A DNA stretch of 64,000 nt from Bacteroidaceae bacterium (lineage in GTDB: Bacteria > Bacteroidota > Bacteroidia > Bacteroidales > Bacteroidaceae), in contig JAFWPH010000016.1 of NCBI GenBank assembly GCA_017509605.1, positions 1 to 64,000 on the forward strand. Reading direction: 5' to 3'. The notes under the pieces are model-generated. The model had not been told where the DNA came from. It did no database searches and was given only the letters and a program-made list of their open reading frames with translations. Both the position numbers and the translations under genes were made by a program. This document shows positions 1-9,031 of this stretch, in pieces. Numbering within the stretch: the first letter of the stretch is position 1; every line of letters begins with the position of its first letter.

Positions 1-132
1 TAATTGTGACTTAGAGCACGGAAATAATTAGGATTGAGCGTATGTGCGCCTTGATTTCTAAACAAACCTCCAATGAGGGGCAATTTGTTTGCATTTTTAT
101 CTCGACTGGCTTATAAATTCACAATTTTTATC

Positions 133-140
133 TAAATTTG
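133..140 (+). promoter_or_regulatory. candidate -7 box of the MBOAT gene
   Basis: TAAATTTG matches the Bacteroidetes -7 consensus TAnnTTTG. It lies about 130 bases before the chosen ATG at 270. No TTTG is present at the usual 19-21 base distance upstream, so this is a half-match only. The rest of positions 1-269 shows no recognisable gene. Confidence 0.35.
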
Positions 141-269
141 CAATGTCTTCTTATTTGGCGTGGTCGACAAAGAACATCTTCCTCTTAGAGGAAACCATTT
201 TTGCAGCATGAAATTGAAACCGATTTCTTTACTTCAAAACAACATCATTATTCACTTCAGATATTCACA

Positions 270-1691
270 ATGCAATTCAACTCGATAGAATTCCTTCTTT
301 ATTTGCCTATAGTGTTCCTGCTTTATTGGAGCCTGCACAAAAGCATTAAGATACAGAATGCGTTCATCGTGTTGGTGAGTTATGTGTTTTATGGCTGGTG
401 GAATGTCAGATTGCTTTTTCTTATCGCCCTCACTTCTTTGTTGAGCTATTTGTCGGGGGTGTATATAGAGAAGATAGGCACAGCAGAGAAACCTATTCGT
501 TTTATCACTCAAAAGTCAATCATGCTGGCGAATGTAGTGGTCAACTTGTTCATCCTTTGCCTCTTCAAATACTATAATTTCTTCATTGACAACCTTGTAG
601 GACTGTTAGATGTGTTTGGCATTCATTTGGAAATGAGGACATTGCAATTGATTTTGCCGGTCGGAATCAGTTTCTACACTTTTCAGGCGCTGAGCTACAC
701 GATAGATGTGTATCATCAAAAAATCAAACCGACAAGGGATGTCATAGCCTTTTTCGCTTATGTCAGTTTCTTTCCGCAGTTAGTGGCTGGTCCTATTGAA
801 AGGGCCACCAACTTATTGCCGCAGTTCTTGCGTCCACGGTCTTTCAACTATCAGAAAGCTGTGGATGGGATGAGGCAGATTCTATGGGGCTTTTTCATGA
901 AGGTTGTCATTGCCGACAATTGTGCCGGCATCGTCAATGCCATCTACGATCATTATGCTACAGTTTCTTGGCAGTTGCTGGTTCTGGGCGGCTTGATGTT
1001 CACGTTCCAGATTTATGGCGATTTTTCCGGTTATTCCAACATAGCCATTGGTTGCGCCCGTCTCTTTGGCTTCGATTTGATGGCCAATTTCAAGACCCCA
1101 TACTTCTCGTGCAACATACCTGAGTTCTGGAGGCGATGGCATATCTCCTTGAACACTTGGTTCCGCGATTACGTCTATATTCCATTGGGTGGAAATCGTG
1201 AAGGGAGGACTAAGCAAATCAGAAACATCATGGTCGTGTTCGGTTTGAGTGGCTTATGGCATGGCGCCAATTGGACTTACGTGGCATGGGGATTGTATCA
1301 TGGCCTTTTTGTGGCTTTTCATAGGAAAGGAGGATGGTTTGACCGCCGTAATGCTATGACCATCCTGACAACACTGATATTGGTTGTCTTTGGATGGATC
1401 TTGTTCCGTGCTGAGAGCATTTCTCAGGCCATCAGTTATATTGGTGGTATTTTCACGTTGCAGTCGGGGATGTCGTTTGCTGAACTTTCCCTGTCCTCCA
1501 TCCAGGTAATCGGAGTGTCGGCCTTTATTCTCCTTATGATGATCTGTGAGCTGTTCACAGAAGACAAGGCCCACCCATTGGTCAACCTGCCGACGAACAG
1601 ACCGCTTCGTTGGTGTATCTATCTTTTACTTGTCCTCTCGTTGTTGGTTTTTCCCGGCAAGTCAGAGACATTCATCTATTTCCAATTCTAA
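270..1691 (+). CDS. MBOAT family membrane-bound O-acyltransferase
   Basis: Polytopic inner-membrane acyltransferase of the AlgI/DltB type, which moves acyl (usually acetyl) groups across the membrane to exported polysaccharides. The protein is 473 residues, rich in hydrophobic helices. It carries the family blocks FFPQLVAGPIER, WHISLNTWFRDY, YIPLGGNR and GLWHGANW; His331 in the last block is the invariant MBOAT histidine. The frame stays open back to a TTG at 201, but the ATG at 270 gives the N-terminus MQFNSIEFLLYLPIVF that is typical of the family. The next gene, 24 bases downstream, is an SGNH-like membrane-anchored protein, a pairing common in polysaccharide O-acetylation. The acceptor polysaccharide cannot be inferred because no glycosyltransferases are in view. 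Confidence 0.9.
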   Translation: MQFNSIEFLLYLPIVFLLYWSLHKSIKIQNAFIVLVSYVFYGWWNVRLLFLIALTSLLSYLSGVYIEKIGTAEKPIRFITQKSIMLANVVVNLFILCLFKYYNFFIDNLVGLLDVFGIHLEMRTLQLILPVGISFYTFQALSYTIDVYHQKIKPTRDVIAFFAYVSFFPQLVAGPIERATNLLPQFLRPRSFNYQKAVDGMRQILWGFFMKVVIADNCAGIVNAIYDHYATVSWQLLVLGGLMFTFQIYGDFSGYSNIAIGCARLFGFDLMANFKTPYFSCNIPEFWRRWHISLNTWFRDYVYIPLGGNREGRTKQIRNIMVVFGLSGLWHGANWTYVAWGLYHGLFVAFHRKGGWFDRRNAMTILTTLILVVFGWILFRAESISQAISYIGGIFTLQSGMSFAELSLSSIQVIGVSAFILLMMICELFTEDKAHPLVNLPTNRPLRWCIYLLLVLSLLVFPGKSETFIYFQF

Positions 1692-1715
1692 TGATGATAT
1701 TCAGAATCCATAACA

Positions 1716-2585
1716 ATGAGTAATATCCGGCGTTTCACATTGATTTTGTTATTGTTCCTGCTCCTCGTCCTTTTGTTGGTGATGGGCCTGTGGACGGTAG
1801 TAACCGCTACACGGGGTGAAGTATGCCATAATTCCAATGCCAGGGTTTTGGTGATGGGAAACAGCAGAATCCAGTACGGGTTCGACGACAGCAAGATGAG
1901 TGGGATGTGGAATGTGGGTTTGAATGCCGACAACTACAATATCATTTACTGGAAGCTGAAAATGCTGCATCAATGCAATCCTCAGATTCAGAAAGTCTTA
2001 CTTGAAGTTGACGATGTACTCCTCAATTCCTACTTCAAGGGTGTGGAGTATAAACTTCATCCCTACTATTGGGACCAGATGGATGCAGGAGACTGGCTAA
2101 GGCTTATCGAGAACGACAGGACAATCCTCATGTATCCGTTAGACTGGGTGAAAACATTATATCCTGTCAAAAGTTTATGGGCTCCAGTTTCATTCAAAGA
2201 GTTGGGGATAGGTGGTTACTCCAGACTCCAAAGAGACAAACTGCAAGAATCCATTCAGAACGAGGGTAAAGCATCAGTGGGGGGAGATGGTTCTGGGAGA
2301 CCTCAAAAGGACCAGTTACAACAGTATTATCTCCAACGGATAATAGATTATTGTCGTGACAATAATGTCGAACTGGAGTTCATCAACATGCCCTCTTATC
2401 CCACAGAGACCGTCAAACAGAATAACAGCGAATTACATCAATACGTCTCTCAGACTTACCCCGAAATTCCATTCCATGATTTCGAGTTGCTGGAATTGCC
2501 TGACTCATGCTATGGTGACATTTCCCATCTCAATTACAGGGGTGCGGCTGTTTTTGCAAGCGAATGGATGGAATCACTTCAATGA
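1716..2585 (+). CDS. membrane-anchored SGNH-like protein, probable partner of the MBOAT acyltransferase
   Basis: 289 residues. Residues 5-28 form one hydrophobic signal anchor after a basic start, so the body is probably periplasmic. Two elements suggest an SGNH hydrolase fold: a GNSR motif with Ser50 at the position of the catalytic GDS block, and Asp268-x-x-His271 in GDISHLN near the C-terminus, the usual Asp/His pair of this fold. Overall similarity to a named family is not obvious to me. Together with the upstream MBOAT gene it resembles the AlgI/AlgJ-AlgX arrangement, in which the periplasmic partner transfers the acetyl group to the polymer. This role is inferred from the motifs and the gene pairing. 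The stop codon lies 7 bases before the dus start, so all three genes may be co-transcribed. Confidence 0.65.
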   Translation: MSNIRRFTLILLLFLLLVLLLVMGLWTVVTATRGEVCHNSNARVLVMGNSRIQYGFDDSKMSGMWNVGLNADNYNIIYWKLKMLHQCNPQIQKVLLEVDDVLLNSYFKGVEYKLHPYYWDQMDAGDWLRLIENDRTILMYPLDWVKTLYPVKSLWAPVSFKELGIGGYSRLQRDKLQESIQNEGKASVGGDGSGRPQKDQLQQYYLQRIIDYCRDNNVELEFINMPSYPTETVKQNNSELHQYVSQTYPEIPFHDFELLELPDSCYGDISHLNYRGAAVFASEWMESLQ

Positions 2586-2592
2586 AACAATC

Positions 2593-3600
2593 ATGAAAAT
2601 AGACAATATTGACTTGGGCTACCGCCCTGTGATGCTGGCACCAATGGAGGATGTCACCGATAAGGCTTTCAGACTTCTATGCAGAAGTTTCGGCGCTTCG
2701 ATGGTGTATTCCGAGTTTGTCAGTGCCGATGCTTTGATTCGTTCTGTCAACCGTTCGTTGACTAAGATCTCCATCAGTGAGGAAGAGCGTCCTGTGGCGG
2801 TTCAGATTTACGGTCGTGATGTGGCCTCTATGGTTGAGGCAGCACGAATGGTTGAGTCCCAGGCTCATCCCGACGTGATTGATCTCAATTTCGGTTGTCC
2901 CGTGAAAAAGGTGGCTGGGAAGGGTGCGGGTTCCGGTATGCTCAAGAACGTGCCGTTGATGCTCGACATCACCCGTGCTGTGGTGGATGCTGTGTCTTTG
3001 CCTGTGACTGTCAAGACTCGTTTGGGCTGGGACATGGAGAACAAAATTATCGTGGAGTTGGCTGAGCAGTTGCAGGATTGCGGCATCAAGGCGCTCACCA
3101 TACATGGACGCACACGCAGCCAGATGTACACAGGCGAGGCCGACTGGACATTGATCGGCGCAGTGAAGAACAATCCCCGAATGACCATTCCCATTATTGG
3201 CAATGGTGATGTGACCACGCCTCAGCGCGCAAAAGAGTGTTTCGACCGTTATGGTGTCGATGGCATCATGATCGGAAGGGCTTCTTTCGGTCGTCCATGG
3301 ATTTTCCGCGAGGTGCGTCATTTTCTGGATACGGGTGAGGTGGACACCACACTCACCACGCATTCGAAACTCGACATCCTCCGTGATGAAATAGTGAAGA
3401 GCGTGGAATGCTCGCCAAAAGGAGAACTCGGAGGCATCCTCCACATCCGTCGGCATCTGGCTTCTTCCCCCTTGTTCAAAGGCATTCCCGATTTCCGTTC
3501 CACCCGCATCCGCATGTTGCGTGCAGAAACGAAGGACGAGCTTTTCGACATTCTCGATGAGATAGAGCGGAAGTTCCTGACGAGCGAGGAAATACAGTAA
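2593..3600 (+). CDS. dusB: tRNA-dihydrouridine synthase (DusB type)
   Basis: FMN-dependent enzyme that reduces uridines in the D-loop of tRNA. The protein is 335 residues, normal for the family. It begins with the TIM-barrel opening PVMLAPMEDVTDKAFR. The signature NFGCPVKKV contains Cys102, the catalytic acid. Later FMN/phosphate segments include IPIIGNGDV and GIMIGRASFGRPW. The frame is open well upstream (to 2356) inside the preceding gene, but the ATG at 2593 starts just before the conserved core and sits 7 bases after that gene's stop. Assignment to DusB rather than DusA or DusC is from general resemblance. A bidirectional terminator follows. Confidence 0.93.
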   Translation: MKIDNIDLGYRPVMLAPMEDVTDKAFRLLCRSFGASMVYSEFVSADALIRSVNRSLTKISISEEERPVAVQIYGRDVASMVEAARMVESQAHPDVIDLNFGCPVKKVAGKGAGSGMLKNVPLMLDITRAVVDAVSLPVTVKTRLGWDMENKIIVELAEQLQDCGIKALTIHGRTRSQMYTGEADWTLIGAVKNNPRMTIPIIGNGDVTTPQRAKECFDRYGVDGIMIGRASFGRPWIFREVRHFLDTGEVDTTLTTHSKLDILRDEIVKSVECSPKGELGGILHIRRHLASSPLFKGIPDFRSTRIRMLRAETKDELFDILDEIERKFLTSEEIQ

Positions 3601-3611
3601 AAAAGCAAAAA

Positions 3612-3642
3612 GAAAGCCTGGGGCTCGGAGCCTCAGGCTTTC
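3612..3642. terminator. bidirectional intrinsic terminator between dus and pnp
   Basis: The arms GAAAGCCTGGGGCT and AGCCTCAGGCTTTC enclose a three-base loop, with one wobble pair. T-rich sequence flanks both sides (TTCTTCTTTAT on plus, TTTTTGCTTTTT on minus). It lies between the two convergent genes and can end both transcripts. Confidence 0.85.
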
Positions 3643-3692
3643 TTCTTTATCATATTCACTGACATGGTGTGTCAGCGTAACAGTCAGCTTTT

Positions 3693-5996
3693 CTACATCA
3701 AGTCGTCGAAGCTGCTCTTGATTCCACCGTTCTGGTCGTCACCACCATTCTGGTTGTGATTGTCATCTCGGCGTGGACGGCGGTCGTCACGGCGTGGACG
3801 GCGGTCACCACGGTCACCACGTTCCTCACGGCGAGGACGCTGTGGACGCTCTTGGTAACCCTCAGGCTTGTCGATGAGCACACGGTGAGAGAGTTTGAAC
3901 TTACCAGTCTTGCTGTCGATGTCGAGCAACTTCACTGAGATCTTATCACCTTCCTTGATGCCTGCTTCCTCAACGGTTTCAAGACGTTTCCAGTCTATCT
4001 CTGAGATGTGGAGCAATCCGTCCTTTCCAGGAAGGAACTCCACGAAGCAACCGTAAGGCATGATGCTGCGAACGGTACCCTCATAGACCTCGCCCACCTC
4101 AGGAATGGCAACGATAGCCTTGATCTTGGCGAGTGCTGCTTCGATGGCTTCCCTGTTAGGAGCCGATACCTGCACCTTGCCTACACCGTCCACCTCGTCA
4201 ATGGTGATGGTGGTCTGGGTGTCTTCCTGCATCTGCTGGATGATCTTTCCACCCGGGCCAATCACTGCACCGATGAACTCCTTCGGTATGATGATTTGCT
4301 CTATACGTGGCACGTGTGGCTTAAGTTCTGGACGAGGCTCGGAGATGGTCTTCATCATCTCACCCATGATATGCTCGCGTCCAGCCTTGGCCTGCATGAG
4401 CGCTTTCTCCAGGATCTCGTATGACAGGCCATCGCATTTGATATCCATCTGAGTGGCAGTCAGACCGTCCTTGGTGCCTGTGGTCTTGAAGTCCATGTCT
4501 CCGAGGTGGTCCTCATCTCCGAGGATGTCGGAAAGCACAGCATATTTGTCCTCACCTGGGTTCTTGATCAGACCCATGGCAATACCAGCCACAGGTTTCT
4601 TGATGGGTACACCGGCATCCATCAGGGCAAGTGTACCAGCACAGGTGGTAGCCATTGATGATGAGCCATTCGACTCCAACACGTCGGAAACCACGCGGAT
4701 GGTATAAGGATAATCCTCTGGAATCTGTCCTTTGATGCCTCTCCAAGCCAAATGTCCGTGACCCACCTCACGACGGCCTACGCCACGCTGAGCCTTGGCC
4801 TCGCCAGTAGAGAATGGAGGAAAGTTGTAGTGGAGGAGGAAACGCTGGTAGTAGCGTTCCAGTGCGCCATCGACGAGTTTCTCGTCGAGTTTGGTGCCCA
4901 AAGTGGCAGTGGCCAGTGCCTGTGTCTCGCCACGGGTGAAGATGGCGCTTCCATGAGGTCCGGGCAGCGGGCTCACCTCGCACCAAATCGGGCGGATATC
5001 AGTGGTGGCGCGGCCGTCGAGACGGGTACCCTCGTCGAGTACACAACGACGCATGGCGTCGCGCTCCACATCATTGTAGTAGCGGTCAATCATGCCGTTC
5101 TTCTCTTCCAGCTCTTCTTCACTAAGGTCGGCGTGAGCGGCAGCGTATGCCTCTTTGAAACCGTCGCGGATAGCAGTGAAGGCATCCTCGCGGGCATGCT
5201 TGTCGCGGTTGCCCTCCTTGGTGATTTCATAGCACTTGTCGTAGCATTCCTTGCGAACCTGTTCGCGTAACTCGTCGTCATTCACCTCGTGGCAGTACTC
5301 GCGCTTCACATCGGTGCCCAGTTCCTTCTGCAGTTCTTTCTGCATCTGGCACATTGGCTTGATGGCGTCGTGGGCGGCCTTGAGGGCAGCAAGCAGGTCT
5401 TGCTCACTCACTTCCTTCATCTCGCCTTCCACCATCATGATGTTCTCTTCGGTGGCACCGACCATCAAATCCATGTCGGCCTCTTTCAGCTGTTCGAAAG
5501 TGGGGTTGATAACAAACTCACCGTTGATTCTCGCCACGCGAACTTCCGAGATAGGTCCCTCGAAAGGTATATCTGAAGCAGAAAGCGCAGCCGAAGCGGC
5601 GAATCCTGCAAGAGCGTCGGGCATGTCAACACCATCAGCCGAGAAGACAATGACATTCACATACACCTCGGCGTGATAGTTGGATGGGAACAATGGGCGC
5701 AGGGCACGGTCCACAAGGCGGCAGGTGAGGATTTCCTCGTCCGATGCCTTACCTTCCCTTTTTGTGAAGCCACCGGGGAAACGGCCGGATGCCGAATACT
5801 TTTCCCTGTACTCCACCTGCAAAGGCATGAAATCTGTTCCCGGAACTGCATCTTTTGCGGCGCAAACAGTGGCCAGGAGCATTGTCTTGCCCATCGTGAG
5901 CATCACAGCTCCATCGGCTTGTTTCGCCAGTTTTCCTGTCTCAATGCTAATCTCTCTTCCATCGGGCAATGAGACCTTCTTTGTAATAACGTTCAT
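3693..5996 (-). CDS. pnp: polyribonucleotide nucleotidyltransferase (PNPase)
   Basis: Phosphorolytic 3'-5' exoribonuclease of mRNA turnover. The 767 residues read in family order: first RNase PH domain with [11 protein letters not shown], helical linker, second RNase PH domain with [14 protein letters not shown], a KH domain with the GxxG loop in [11 protein letters not shown], and an S1 domain containing [15 protein letters not shown]. The ATG at 5996 ([16 protein letters not shown]) was chosen over an upstream ATG at 6041, which lies within the promoter box. The last 57 residues form a tail of Arg/Asp-rich repeats ([13 protein letters not shown]) ending in [10 protein letters not shown], probably an RNA- or partner-binding extension. 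The gene stands alone with its own promoter and terminator. Confidence 0.97.
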   Translation of the reverse strand: MNVITKKVSLPDGREISIETGKLAKQADGAVMLTMGKTMLLATVCAAKDAVPGTDFMPLQVEYREKYSASGRFPGGFTKREGKASDEEILTCRLVDRALRPLFPSNYHAEVYVNVIVFSADGVDMPDALAGFAASAALSASDIPFEGPISEVRVARINGEFVINPTFEQLKEADMDLMVGATEENIMMVEGEMKEVSEQDLLAALKAAHDAIKPMCQMQKELQKELGTDVKREYCHEVNDDELREQVRKECYDKCYEITKEGNRDKHAREDAFTAIRDGFKEAYAAAHADLSEEELEEKNGMIDRYYNDVERDAMRRCVLDEGTRLDGRATTDIRPIWCEVSPLPGPHGSAIFTRGETQALATATLGTKLDEKLVDGALERYYQRFLLHYNFPPFSTGEAKAQRGVGRREVGHGHLAWRGIKGQIPEDYPYTIRVVSDVLESNGSSSMATTCAGTLALMDAGVPIKKPVAGIAMGLIKNPGEDKYAVLSDILGDEDHLGDMDFKTTGTKDGLTATQMDIKCDGLSYEILEKALMQAKAGREHIMGEMMKTISEPRPELKPHVPRIEQIIIPKEFIGAVIGPGGKIIQQMQEDTQTTITIDEVDGVGKVQVSAPNREAIEAALAKIKAIVAIPEVGEVYEGTVRSIMPYGCFVEFLPGKDGLLHISEIDWKRLETVEEAGIKEGDKISVKLLDIDSKTGKFKLSHRVLIDKPEGYQERPQRPRREERGDRGDRRPRRDDRRPRRDDNHNQNGGDDQNGGIKSSFDDLM

Positions 5997-6038
5997 CTTA
6001 ATTGGTTGTAAAAAAATGTATATACATAAAAATTGGTG

Positions 6039-6046
6039 CAAAGTTA
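6039..6046 (-). promoter_or_regulatory. -7 box of the pnp promoter
   Basis: On the minus strand this reads TAACTTTG, a full match to TAnnTTTG, 42 bases before the pnp ATG. The -33 element is weak. The adjacent A/T-rich stretch 6047-6160 has no other recognisable feature. Confidence 0.55.
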
Positions 6047-6160
6047 CTACTTATTAGTCACTTAACCGCCTTAAAACTCCAGAAAAAGTTAATTTGTTAA
6101 CTACTTTTTGCTTTTGGTGGCGGTTTTCGGACAAAAAGTGTGCTTATGTCACATTCGTTT

Positions 6161-7621
6161 CTAATTCTTCATCCAGAAACTTCGGGTGAAGATGATGACC
6201 ACTGGGAATATCTCAAGCCTGCCGATAAGCATGAGGAAGGAGCACACATATTTACCGGTAGGTGATATGATGTCCCAACATTGTGTAGGGCCGAATCGTC
6301 CAAGTGCGGGTCCCACGTTACTCAGGGTGGAGATAGCGATGCTCATGGCCTCCTCCAGGTTGAGTCCGCAGAAAGAAAGCGCCAAGGTTCCGGTCACGCA
6401 GAACACGCCGAAGAGTGATAGGAAAGCGAGGAGGGTTTGTCGAACGGACTGTGGAATGATGGTACCGTTGATCTTCAAGGGAAGGATGGCGCGTGGATGA
6501 AGGATATGGATAAACTCGTTGCGGAGTATTCGGTTGATTATCGACAGACGGATACACTTCATACCTCCAGAGGTGGAGCCAGAGCAGGAACCTGCAAGCA
6601 TGACGATGAGCAGCACGGGATGTACCATTGAGGGCCACAGCATATAATCGCAAGAGGCATAGCCAGTTGTGGTCTGTAGCGAGACTACGGTGAAAGCCGC
6701 CTCGCGGAACGACAGTTCAAGGTTGAACGGCGTGTGTGGGTGCAGGTACATGATGGTGGTGGCCACGATAATGGCTCCGAAGCAGATGGCCAAGTAGCAA
6801 CGGAACTCATGGTCCTGAAAGATCTTGCTGAACTGCCCCTTGAAGATGGCCCAATAGAGGAGGGTGAAGTTGGTGCCGGAGGCGAACATGAAGAAGGTGA
6901 TGACATACTCTATGGCCGGCGAGTCGTAGAGTTCGTGCAGCATTGCTGAGTGGGGTGCGAAACCGCCTGTGGCAGTGGTTGTCAGGGAGAAGTTGATAGC
7001 GTCGAAGAGGCTCATGCCAAGCAGGTAGAGTAAACCTGCGCAGGAGATGGTGAGCATGATGTAGATGGAGGCTATCCACCTTGCGGTGACAGAGATGCGT
7101 GGCTGTATCTTGTTGTGGATGGGGCCTGTGGATTCAGCGGCGAATATTTTCACCTCGCTTTGTCCCACAGCGGGGAGGAAAGCCACAGTGAAGAAGATGA
7201 TGCCGATACCGCCGATCCATTGTGTCAGGCTACGCCAGAAAAGGATGCTGTGCGGTTGGTCGTCAATGTTGGGCAACGCAGTGGCTCCTGTGGATGTGAA
7301 CCCCGACATGGTCTCGAAAAACGCTCCTGCCACGTCGTGGAAGGTTTGCGCTACGAGATAAGGAATCATGCCAAGAACGGAGAAGAGAATCCATATGGCC
7401 GAGACGATGATGTAGCTGTCCTTTCGTCCCACCATACGGCTTTCGTGACGTCCGTAGTAGATACCGGCGCCGCCAACGGCAGCACAGGCCAGAATGGCCC
7501 AGACGAAAGGCATCACATCCTCATGGTAGAACAAAGCCGACCCCATGGAGGCTAAGAGCAGCAGCACCTCCACGATGAGCAGCATGCCCGAGGTTTTGGA
7601 TATGACTCTCCAGTTGATCAT
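6161..7621 (-). CDS. trkH: Trk-type potassium uptake transmembrane subunit
   Basis: Potassium-translocating membrane subunit of the Trk/Ktr superfamily. The 486 residues carry the four pore-loop repeats, visible as TSTGATALP, TTTATGGFAPH, TTTGYASCDY and TLSNVGPALG, each followed by hydrophobic helices. GSCSGSTSGGMKCIR is the usual segment after the third repeat. The start codon overlaps the stop of trkA by four bases (ATGA), so translation is likely coupled, and channel and gating subunit are made together. The size is typical. Confidence 0.95.
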   Translation of the reverse strand: MINWRVISKTSGMLLIVEVLLLLASMGSALFYHEDVMPFVWAILACAAVGGAGIYYGRHESRMVGRKDSYIIVSAIWILFSVLGMIPYLVAQTFHDVAGAFFETMSGFTSTGATALPNIDDQPHSILFWRSLTQWIGGIGIIFFTVAFLPAVGQSEVKIFAAESTGPIHNKIQPRISVTARWIASIYIMLTISCAGLLYLLGMSLFDAINFSLTTTATGGFAPHSAMLHELYDSPAIEYVITFFMFASGTNFTLLYWAIFKGQFSKIFQDHEFRCYLAICFGAIIVATTIMYLHPHTPFNLELSFREAAFTVVSLQTTTGYASCDYMLWPSMVHPVLLIVMLAGSCSGSTSGGMKCIRLSIINRILRNEFIHILHPRAILPLKINGTIIPQSVRQTLLAFLSLFGVFCVTGTLALSFCGLNLEEAMSIAISTLSNVGPALGRFGPTQCWDIISPTGKYVCSFLMLIGRLEIFPVVIIFTRSFWMKN

Positions 7622-8973
7622 CTGAAATACTTTTCAAGTTTCTTGAGTGTGTTCTCCACGCAGAAAGCCACAATGCGGTCGCCTTCCTGCAATTCGGTCA
7701 GACCGTTGATGAGCATGCTTTCGCCGTTGCGCATCATGCCGCCGAGGTTCACGCCCTTGGGCAGTCCGATGTCCTTGATTTGCTTGCCAGTCACTTTCGA
7801 CTTGGCCTTCACCGTGAATTCAGCCACTTCGGCATCGGCCACGTTGAGCATCTTCACCGAATCCACATCGGCTTTCATCAGCATGCGGTAGATGTGGCTG
7901 GCGGCGATGGTTTTCTTGTTGATGATTGTGCCGACATCGAGGTCCTCTGCCATCTCAAGGTAGTCCATGTTCTCGACTTGGGCGATAGTTCTTCGAATAC
8001 CTCGACGGCGCGCCGACACACAGGCCAGGATGTTCTCGTCGTCGTTCTCTGTCAATGCGATGAGCGCGTCGATATGGTCGAAGCCCTCATCCTCCAGCAG
8101 TGTGATGTCGTGGCTGTCGCCACACATGACCATCGTTCCCTCACGTACCAGTTCGCTGATTCGGTTGCAACGTTCCTCGTCGGGTTCGATAATCTTGATG
8201 TTCACAGTCTTGGGAAAGGCCCAGCTTGCCCTCACAGCCAGTTTGCTGCCACCGATGATCATCACGTCACGCACGTTGGGGTAGGAGTCATTGTCCTTGC
8301 CTGTCAAGACCTTGATGAAGTCGATATCGTCGCGCAATACCATGAAGAACACCAGGTCGTTGTCTTTGATCATCTCGTCACCGTGCGGACTGATGGTTTC
8401 ACCGTCGCGTTTGATGGCCACTACATGGAACTTTCTGCCGCTCGAAGTGGCAACGTCCTTCAATTTCTTGCCGATGATGTCGGCTCCTTGGTGCATCTTC
8501 ACGCTCAGCAACACCAGTTCGCCGTTGTTAAATTCCCACCATTGGCGCACCCATGTGTACTGGCATGAATCGGCTATCTCCTTTCCAGCCAGCATTTCAG
8601 GGTAAATGAGTGAGCTGATTCCAACTGTATTGTTGACGAACACCCCGTAGTTGGCGGCGCTCATGTACTCGTAGTTGTCGATGCGTGCCACAGTCTTCTT
8701 CGCGCCCAGTTGGTGGGCGAGCATACAGCACGTGATGTTGACGCTCTCGAAGGGTGTCACAGCGATGAAAAGGTCGGCTTTATCTACATTGGTGTATTTG
8801 AGCGCCTTGATGGAGTTGGGCGACGAGTTGTAGGTCATGATGTCAAGCTCCGCCCCCGCCTTGCTCAGTTTCGTCTCGTCAGAGTCGATGAGCACCACGT
8901 TGAGACGTTCTTTCGACAGCAGCTTCGCGAGATGCGTGCCTACTGCCCCCGCTCCTGCAATAACTATGTTCAT
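7618..8973 (-). CDS. trkA: Trk system potassium uptake regulatory subunit
   Basis: Cytoplasmic gating subunit that binds NAD(H)/nucleotide and controls TrkH. The 451 residues contain two tandem RCK units. The first starts with the Rossmann motif GAGAVG (residues 6-11) and VLIDSDETKL; the second starts near MIIGGSKLAVRASW. Each unit is followed by a TrkA-C segment (IIGKKLKDVATSSGRKF and VTGKQIKDIGLPKGV). The double-unit length matches the E. coli type rather than the single-unit KtrA type. It is first in the trkA-trkH pair. Confidence 0.95.
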   Translation of the reverse strand: MNIVIAGAGAVGTHLAKLLSKERLNVVLIDSDETKLSKAGAELDIMTYNSSPNSIKALKYTNVDKADLFIAVTPFESVNITCCMLAHQLGAKKTVARIDNYEYMSAANYGVFVNNTVGISSLIYPEMLAGKEIADSCQYTWVRQWWEFNNGELVLLSVKMHQGADIIGKKLKDVATSSGRKFHVVAIKRDGETISPHGDEMIKDNDLVFFMVLRDDIDFIKVLTGKDNDSYPNVRDVMIIGGSKLAVRASWAFPKTVNIKIIEPDEERCNRISELVREGTMVMCGDSHDITLLEDEGFDHIDALIALTENDDENILACVSARRRGIRRTIAQVENMDYLEMAEDLDVGTIINKKTIAASHIYRMLMKADVDSVKMLNVADAEVAEFTVKAKSKVTGKQIKDIGLPKGVNLGGMMRNGESMLINGLTELQEGDRIVAFCVENTLKKLEKYFR

Positions 8974-9031
8974 AAGCCTCGGGTGTTGTGCTTTATGGTG
9001 TTGTTCTTTATTCTGATTAGAGTCTTAAGGG

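Noticed and set aside
1..269. Possible partial gene at the left edge
   Set aside because: No frame with coding character was seen on either strand; only a -7 box stands out.
884..1217. Open frames opposite and within the MBOAT gene
   Set aside because: They are overlapping shadows with no conserved motifs; the MBOAT frame explains the region.
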